5,114 bases of DNA. Origin: JBOHSA01 sp050732995. GTDB taxonomy: Bacteria; Gemmatimonadota; Gemmatimonadetes; Gemmatimonadales; GWC2-71-9. Numbering within the stretch: position 1 is the first letter of the stretch; the number at the start of each line of letters is the position of its first letter. The stretch spans positions 1 to 5,114 of the forward strand of contig JBOHSA010000135.1 in the NCBI GenBank assembly GCA_050732995.1, given 5' to 3'. The notes beneath the pieces were generated by a model that saw only the letters and a program-made list of their open reading frames with translations, made no database searches and was not told where the DNA came from. The position numbers and the translations under genes are program-made. This document shows, one piece after another, positions 1-5,114 of this stretch.

Positions 1-840
<840 letters not shown>

Positions 841-850
841 TTGTGGGTCG

Positions 851-1639
851 ATGACCGCATTGATGGTGGGCGCCTTCTACAATCCTCACATGGGCGCCGA
901 GCTCGTGAGCGCTCAGGGCATCGACCATCTCGCCATGGCCGATCCGCCGGCCCCGACCGATCCCTACTGGCCCCGGGTGAAGCAGCGGTACACGCTCCTG
1001 CTGCACGACTACCTGGGGCAGCTCTCCGAGCCGCTCGACGAGCGTGCGATCGAGCGCGCCCGCTCCCTCGCCGCGCTGTACCGCACGCCCTGGGTGGCCG
1101 AGCACTTCCAGTGCCTGCACACGGAGGACGGGACCTACAATCTCAACTACGTTTTTCCGCCGCTGTATACGGAGGAGTTCCTGCGGCGCTTCGTGGCGAA
1201 CGCGACCGCCCTCAAGGCGCGGCTGGACCAGCCGCTCGTGATGGAGAACATCCCCGGGTTCTTCGATGTGAACGCGAGCCAGATCCCAGAGCCCGTGTGG
1301 CTGCGGCGCTTCTTCGAGGCGACGGACGTCGGCTTCCTGCTCGACCTGCCGCACGTTTGGCTCGAGGCGCACTACCGCGGCGTGCGGCCCGAGGTCTGGC
1401 TCGCCGAGTTCCCGCTCGAGCACGTGGTGGAGCTGCACGTCGCGGGGGTGGAGGAGGACGGGGATCTCCGGGGCCCCTGGATCGCGCCGGCCGAGCCATC
1501 GGACGAGATGCTCGGGTTGCTCGCCCACGCGGTGACGCGGTGCCCGGGAGCCAAAGCGGTGACGTTCGACGCCTTTTCGCCGAGCCTCACACCCGAGGTG
1601 CTGTTCCGCTCCGTCGAGCGGATTCGGCGCGCGCTGTGA
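851..1639 (+). CDS. DUF692/MNIO-family protein (multinuclear non-heme iron-dependent oxidase-like)
   Basis: A 262-aa TIM-barrel protein of the DUF692 family. Characterised members (MbnB, TglH) use two or three iron ions to oxidise cysteine or other residues in peptides held by a partner protein. Ligand-type residues seen here are H52 (LLLHDY), H85 (VAEH), E132 (LVMENIPG), D165 and H168 (LLDLPH), H196 (ELHVAG) and D240 (TFDAF). The order and spacing fit MbnB as I recall it. The usual D-x-H motif shortly after the HxAG strand is absent: residues 208-216 read GPWIAPAEP. The final acidic ligand appears to be Asp rather than Glu. The ATG at 851 is the first after the reductase stop; ATG 863 is an alternative, and neither has a clear Shine-Dalgarno, so translation may be coupled. 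The stop overlaps the next gene's start (GTGA). Family confidence is high; an intact trinuclear site is doubtful. A plain sugar-isomerase-like barrel is a less likely alternative. Confidence 0.85.
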   Translation: MTALMVGAFYNPHMGAELVSAQGIDHLAMADPPAPTDPYWPRVKQRYTLLLHDYLGQLSEPLDERAIERARSLAALYRTPWVAEHFQCLHTEDGTYNLNYVFPPLYTEEFLRRFVANATALKARLDQPLVMENIPGFFDVNASQIPEPVWLRRFFEATDVGFLLDLPHVWLEAHYRGVRPEVWLAEFPLEHVVELHVAGVEEDGDLRGPWIAPAEPSDEMLGLLAHAVTRCPGAKAVTFDAFSPSLTPEVLFRSVERIRRAL

Positions 1640-2409
1640 GCGACCGCGCTCTCCAGGACGAGGTGATCCGGGCTCTGGCCGACGCTCCGCACCGGGCCTC
1701 GGCCGAGTGGCGCGAGCGGCAGCTCGCCGACCCGGACCGTGTGGAGCGCTTCGCCCGGTTCCTGGCGCGGCATTTCTACTTCGAGCGCATCGTCCACTTC
1801 TTCAAGTACTCGCGCGCGCTCGCGCGCGTCACCGGCCGGCGGCCCGACGCCGTGCTCAAGCGCCCGGCCTTCGAGGCGCTGCTCCCCACCCTGGTGCTCG
1901 GCAGCCGCCCCTCGGCGCGCGCGGTAGCGGAGCTGGTCGTCGCCTACGTGCAAGAACCGGAGGTCGCGGTTCCCTATCTCGACGATCTGCACCAATATGA
2001 GCGGGCGATGATGGTGGTCGAAGCCGGGCCTCGAGTTTGGAGAGATCCCGTTGATCAGCACGACGGCGTGGTAGGTAGCGCGTGGTCCGCTCCGGAGCGA
2101 GTGGAAGGAACGGTGCTCCTTGACCTCGCCCACGATCTGCCGGGGGTGCTGCCGAAACTCCTGCAGCCGTGGACCGACGTCCCTGTGGCGACGATGCAAC
2201 GGACCAGGCTCTTGATCGCGCGCTCGAAGCACGGGCGGGTGGCGGTGGCGCGGACGACCCGGGCAATCGCGGCCGTCGTCCAACTGGCCGACGGGAAGAA
2301 GACCCTCGAGGATCTCGCGCGGGAGGCGGGCTTGCGGCCCGCGGAGGTCGAGGCCACCCTGGAAGGGTTGGTGGATATAGGGGCGGTCCGGTTCTCGACC
2401 GGGAGCTAG
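1636..2409 (+). CDS. Putative MNIO partner protein with C-terminal PqqD/RRE-like domain
   Basis: A 257-aa protein starting at GTG 1636, inside the MNIO stop codon (GTGA overlap), which implies translational coupling; only a weak GAGCGGA lies upstream. Residues 1-130 are predicted mostly helical, with aromatic/basic segments (FLARHFYFERIVHFFKYSR at 42-60, then YLDDLHQYERAMMV at 114-127). This resembles the DUF2063/MbnC-type partners usually encoded beside MNIO enzymes. Residues about 158-253 look like a winged helix of the PqqD/RRE type: two short strands (RLLIARS, GRVAVAR), a helix ending in LADGKKT (218-223), a second helix, then VEATLEGLVDIGAVRF. In RiPP pathways such domains bind the precursor leader and deliver it to the enzyme. 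That role is inferred from position and pattern, not shown here. No transmembrane segment, signal peptide or cysteine is seen. The same nucleotide frame stays open upstream to 841, but that part is a shadow of the MNIO gene. Confidence 0.7.
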   Translation: MSDRALQDEVIRALADAPHRASAEWRERQLADPDRVERFARFLARHFYFERIVHFFKYSRALARVTGRRPDAVLKRPAFEALLPTLVLGSRPSARAVAELVVAYVQEPEVAVPYLDDLHQYERAMMVVEAGPRVWRDPVDQHDGVVGSAWSAPERVEGTVLLDLAHDLPGVLPKLLQPWTDVPVATMQRTRLLIARSKHGRVAVARTTRAIAAVVQLADGKKTLEDLAREAGLRPAEVEATLEGLVDIGAVRFSTGS

Positions 2410-2415
2410 ACCCGC

Positions 2416-2444
2416 TTGACCGCGACGCCCCGGGCGGCCATGCT
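2416..2444 (+). promoter_or_regulatory. Weak candidate promoter for the lipoprotein/hydrolase pair
   Basis: TTGACC (2416-2421, five of six to the -35 consensus) is followed after 17 bases by CATGCT (2439-2444, three of six to the -10 consensus). It sits in the only sizeable gap between the same-strand genes, 78 bases after the partner gene. The match is weak and the lineage's sigma-factor preference is unknown, so these genes may instead be co-transcribed from upstream. Confidence 0.2.
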
Positions 2445-2473
2445 TCCCCCTACGCGCCCGCCCTATTTTCCGC

Positions 2474-2480
2474 AGGAGGT
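2474..2480 (+). promoter_or_regulatory. Ribosome binding site, decides lipoprotein start
   Basis: AGGAGGT, a near-perfect Shine-Dalgarno, lies 7 bases before ATG 2488. It favours that start over upstream in-frame candidates such as TTG 2416, and gives a protein that begins directly with a lipoprotein signal peptide. Confidence 0.85.
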
Positions 2481-2487
2481 CCCCCTC

Positions 2488-2775
2488 ATGCGTTCAGTTC
2501 TCGTCAGCTTCGTCGCATCCTGCGCTCTCGTCGCCTGCCACGGTGACCGTCTGGTCGGACCCGAAGCACAGGCGGCGGTGCGGGCCCATCTCCGACACCA
2601 CCCGGCGTTCCGCCTTCCCTCGGACGGAGTGCTCCTGGTGGTCGACGGTGTCGTCGTCTCCGATCCGGCGACGTTCACTATCCGCCCGGAGCAGGTGAGC
2701 TCGGTCGAGATCATCAAGGGCAGCGTCCCTGTCCGGGTGATCGTCACGACGAAGACCGCAACCGTTACCCCTTGA
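2488..2775 (+). CDS. Small lipoprotein with TonB-plug-like module
   Basis: A 95-aa predicted lipoprotein. A short hydrophobic signal segment ends in the lipobox LVAC with lipidated Cys17, so the mature protein should be membrane-anchored, facing the periplasm or cell surface. Residues 48-90 carry the pattern of the plug domain of SusC/TonB-dependent receptors: LLVVDGVVV, then IRPEQVSSVEIIKGS, then VIVTTK. In full receptors the KG and ITTK elements are separated by an alanine/glycine-rich Tyr-Gly loop; here that loop is almost absent and there is no beta-barrel or TonB box. Such mini-plug lipoproteins are, to my recollection, frequent in Gemmatimonadota genomes; their role is unknown to me. 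The next gene starts 28 bases downstream on the same strand, so co-transcription with the secreted hydrolase is likely. The lipoprotein call is strong, the plug-like fold moderate, and function is not assigned. Confidence 0.75.
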   Translation: MRSVLVSFVASCALVACHGDRLVGPEAQAAVRAHLRHHPAFRLPSDGVLLVVDGVVVSDPATFTIRPEQVSSVEIIKGSVPVRVIVTTKTATVTP

Positions 2776-2792
2776 ATCGCCCGGGAGACACC

Positions 2793-2799
2793 GAGGAGG
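2793..2799 (+). promoter_or_regulatory. Ribosome binding site of the gamma-glutamyltransferase-like gene
   Basis: GAGGAGG lies 4 bases before ATG 2804. This is slightly close but strong, and it fixes the start so that the protein opens with a clean signal peptide. Confidence 0.8.
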
Positions 2800-2803
2800 C
2801 CCG

Positions 2804-4708
2804 ATGCTCTCCAGCCGGAAGCTCGTCGTTCCCGCATCCCTGTTGGTGCTCGGCGCCACGCTGGGCATGACGTTCACCGCCGAGGCGCAGCGCACGGCCA
2901 AGCCCGTGCTGCACGGGCGTCATTGGGTGGCGATCACCGGCAAACCGCTCGGCGCGACGGCCGGTGCGGCGATGTTCCAGAAAGGCGGCAACGCGGTCGA
3001 CGCCGCCTGTGCCATGCTCGCCGCCGTCACCACGATGTGGGACGTGCTGTCGTGGGGCGGCGAGACACAAGCGCTGATCTACCACCCGACGATGAAAAAG
3101 GTCATCGCCATCAACGCGCTCGGCATGGCCCCCACCGGCGCAACACCTGAGTTTTACCGCGGCAAGAACCTGCCCTATCCGCCGGAAGACGGGCCGCTCT
3201 CGGCTATCACGCCCGGCACGCCGGGCGGCCTCCTGACGATGCTCGCCGAGTACGGCCGGCTGAGCCTCAAGGACGTGCTCGAGCCAGCGATCCAGCTGGC
3301 GGACGGGTATCCAATCGAGGAGCAGACGGCGAACTCGATCGAGCGCAACAAGGCCAAGCTCAAACAGTGGAAGTACTCGCGCGCCGTGATGCTGCCGCAC
3401 CTGGGCGAGGCGCGCGAGGCGCCCGCCGCCGGCGAGATCTTCCGCCAGGCCGATCTCGCCGCGACGCTCCGGAAGCTCGTCGAAGCCGAGCAGCAGGCGT
3501 TGCGCCGCGGCAAGAGCCGCAAAGAGGCGATCTACGCGGCGTACGAGCGGTTCTACAAGGGCGACATCGCCCAGGAGCTCGTGCGCGGCTTCCAGGAAGA
3601 AGGCGGGCTCATCACGCTCCAGGACCTGGCGGGCTGGAAGGTGAAGATCGAAGAGCCTGTGATGACGACGTACAAGGGCATCCAGGTCTACAAGCTCACG
3701 ACGTGGACTCAGGGCCCCGCCCTGTTACAGGCCCTGAACATCCTGGAGAACGTCGACCTCAAGGCGATGGGCTACAACAGCGCGCGCTACATCCACACGC
3801 TGTACCAGACGATGAACCTCGCCTTCGCCGACCGCGATTTCTACTACGGGGATCCCGACTTCCCTCCCGACGAGCCGGTGCAGGGGCTCCTGTCCAAGGA
3901 CTACGCGCGGGAGCGGGCCAAGCTGATCAACTGGGAGCGCAACGACCCGAGCGTGAAGCCCGGCGACCCCTACCCCTTCATGGGGAAGACGAACCCCTTC
4001 CTCGATCTGCTGCGGAGCTGGCCCCCCGCCCCTCCGCGCCGGCCGGCGGTGACGTCGGACGGGCAGGAGCGGATCGGGGCGGAGTCCGCCCTGCGAGACG
4101 CCTGGGCCGAGGGTAACCCGTTCTTCCGCGGAACCACGTCAATCGAGGCGGCGGATGAGGAGGGTTGGGTCGTGTCCGTGACGCCCTCCGGCGCGTGGAT
4201 CCCGGCGGTGATCGCTGGGCGCACGGGGATCGGGGTCAGCCAGCGGGCGCAACAGTTCGTCGTGGAGGCGGCAGACAACCCGTTCAACGTCATCGCGCCC
4301 GGGAAACGGCCGCGGGTCACGTTGACGCCGAGCCTCGCGCTCAAGGACGGGCTCCCGTATTTGGCGTTCGCGGTGCAGGGTGGCGACACGCAGGATCAGA
4401 ACCTGCTGCAGTTCTTCCTGAACGTGGTCGAGTTCGGGATGAACGTGCAGGAGTCGGTCGAGGCGCCGAACATGAACAGTCATCAGATGCGGAACTCATT
4501 CGACGATCACGCCGCCCAGCCGGGCCGGATGACGTTGAACGAGTCCATGCCGGCGTGGGTGCGCGACGAGCTGCGCGGCATGGGCTACCGGCTGGATTTC
4601 GCCGCCCGGAGCTCAGGGCCGATCACCGCGATCTTTTTCGACCGCAGGCACGGCACGATGTGGGGCGGGGCGAGCCACCATGGGGAGGACTACGGGATCG
4701 CGTGGTAA
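2804..4708 (+). CDS. Secreted gamma-glutamyltransferase-family Ntn hydrolase
   Basis: A 634-aa precursor of normal family length. Residues 1-29 form a Sec signal peptide (basic start, hydrophobic core, likely cleavage after AEA), so it acts outside the cytoplasm. Family hallmarks are KGGNAVDAA (60-68), PGTPGG (137-142), LAFADRDFYYGDPDF in the large subunit, and the self-processing site G443|T444 (RGTTS). Cleavage there would give a small subunit of 191 residues with Thr444 as nucleophile. Later matches are TLTPS and QGGDTQDQ, where classical enzymes have SMSPT and GSPGG. Several glutamate-recognition features are changed. The Arg of the classical REMAP motif aligns with Leu106 (NALGMAP, 104-110), TTH is TTS, and PPxSGG is TWTQGP. 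It is therefore probably an amidase or acylase-like relative rather than a true glutathione-degrading enzyme. A proline/arginine-rich stretch (PPAPPRRP) lies just before the processing site. Substrate unknown; no ggt symbol is given for that reason. Confidence 0.9.
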   Translation: MLSSRKLVVPASLLVLGATLGMTFTAEAQRTAKPVLHGRHWVAITGKPLGATAGAAMFQKGGNAVDAACAMLAAVTTMWDVLSWGGETQALIYHPTMKKVIAINALGMAPTGATPEFYRGKNLPYPPEDGPLSAITPGTPGGLLTMLAEYGRLSLKDVLEPAIQLADGYPIEEQTANSIERNKAKLKQWKYSRAVMLPHLGEAREAPAAGEIFRQADLAATLRKLVEAEQQALRRGKSRKEAIYAAYERFYKGDIAQELVRGFQEEGGLITLQDLAGWKVKIEEPVMTTYKGIQVYKLTTWTQGPALLQALNILENVDLKAMGYNSARYIHTLYQTMNLAFADRDFYYGDPDFPPDEPVQGLLSKDYARERAKLINWERNDPSVKPGDPYPFMGKTNPFLDLLRSWPPAPPRRPAVTSDGQERIGAESALRDAWAEGNPFFRGTTSIEAADEEGWVVSVTPSGAWIPAVIAGRTGIGVSQRAQQFVVEAADNPFNVIAPGKRPRVTLTPSLALKDGLPYLAFAVQGGDTQDQNLLQFFLNVVEFGMNVQESVEAPNMNSHQMRNSFDDHAAQPGRMTLNESMPAWVRDELRGMGYRLDFAARSSGPITAIFFDRRHGTMWGGASHHGEDYGIAW

Positions 4709-4715
4709 CGGAGGC

Positions 4716-4729
4716 GGGTACGCCGTGCC

Positions 4730-4730
<1 letters not shown>
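4716..4730. terminator. Short hairpin between convergent genes, weak terminator candidate
   Basis: GGGTAC, loop GCC, GTGCCC: a 6-bp stem with one G-U pair. It lies in the 21-base gap between the hydrolase stop and the regulator stop, where a bidirectional terminator might be expected. There is no T run on either side and the stem is short, so this may be chance in GC-rich DNA. Confidence 0.2.

Positions 4731-5114
<384 letters not shown>

Noticed and set aside
841..1635. Open frame upstream of the partner gene, giving a continuous 522-codon ORF from 841
   Set aside because: This part is Arg/Ala-rich and low in complexity, as expected of an off-frame reading of GC-rich coding DNA, and it lies entirely across the well-supported MNIO gene. 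The partner start is the GTG at 1636.
1811..1829. CG-alternating stretch (two copies of CGCGCGCG)
   Set aside because: It encodes ordinary Ser-Arg-Ala-Leu-Ala-Arg residues in a helical part of the partner protein, and is too short and too expected in this base composition to be a repeat element.
1372..2283. Long minus-strand ORF (303 codons) antisense to the MNIO and partner genes
   Set aside because: Composition typical of a shadow frame, no domain pattern, and it crosses the boundary of two real genes.
2424..2437. GC-rich inverted repeat around CGCCCCGGGCG after the partner gene
   Set aside because: The stem is only 4-5 bp with a minimal loop and no T run, so it is not a credible terminator.
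2416..2487. N-terminal extension of the lipoprotein to TTG 2416
   Set aside because: It would bury the lipoprotein signal behind 24 proline-rich residues and ignore the AGGAGGT placed 7 bases before ATG 2488.
2488..2775. Reading the small lipoprotein gene as the RiPP precursor of the MNIO cassette
   Set aside because: It has a signal peptide with lipobox and a folded plug-like pattern. Its only cysteines are Cys12 and Cys17, both in the signal region, so there is no Cys-rich or repetitive core, and it has its own strong ribosome site after a 78-base gap.

Overview
This is a short metagenome-style contig from a GC-rich bacterium. Both ends are homopolymer: 94 C at the left and 82 G at the right. 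Each reads as poly-G outward from the contig, so these runs look like sequencing or assembly artefact, and the real sequence is about 95-5032. The lineage cannot be fixed from the window. High GC, a lipoprotein built from a TonB-plug-like module, and an exported gamma-glutamyltransferase-like enzyme suggest a Gram-negative soil-type phylum. Gemmatimonadota is my best guess, by inference only.

Left block (95-2409, + strand): three tightly packed genes. The first is the C-terminal two thirds of an aldo/keto reductase, cut by the contig edge and carrying an extra C-terminal helical module. Ten bases later comes a DUF692/MNIO-family protein (multinuclear non-heme iron-dependent oxidative enzyme). 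Its stop codon overlaps the GTG start of a 257-aa protein that resembles MNIO partner proteins: a helical N-terminal part and a C-terminal PqqD/RRE-like winged-helix part. MNIO plus an RRE-type partner is the core of several peptide-modifying (RiPP) pathways, so this may be a peptide-tailoring cassette with a reductase. No precursor peptide is recognisable in the window; it could lie upstream of the truncated left edge.

Middle block (2410-4708, + strand): after a 78-base gap, a strong Shine-Dalgarno precedes a 95-aa lipoprotein that looks like a miniature TonB-receptor plug domain without a barrel. Then, 28 bases on with its own strong Shine-Dalgarno, comes a 634-aa secreted gamma-glutamyltransferase-family Ntn hydrolase. 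It keeps the autoprocessing Thr but lacks several canonical glutamate-binding residues.

Right block (4730-5032, - strand): the DNA-binding domain of an OmpR/PhoB-type response regulator, convergent with the hydrolase gene and missing its receiver domain because the contig ends.

The most interesting part is the reductase-MNIO-partner cassette, especially the apparent loss of two metal ligands in the MNIO protein and the similar C-terminal modules on the first and third proteins.
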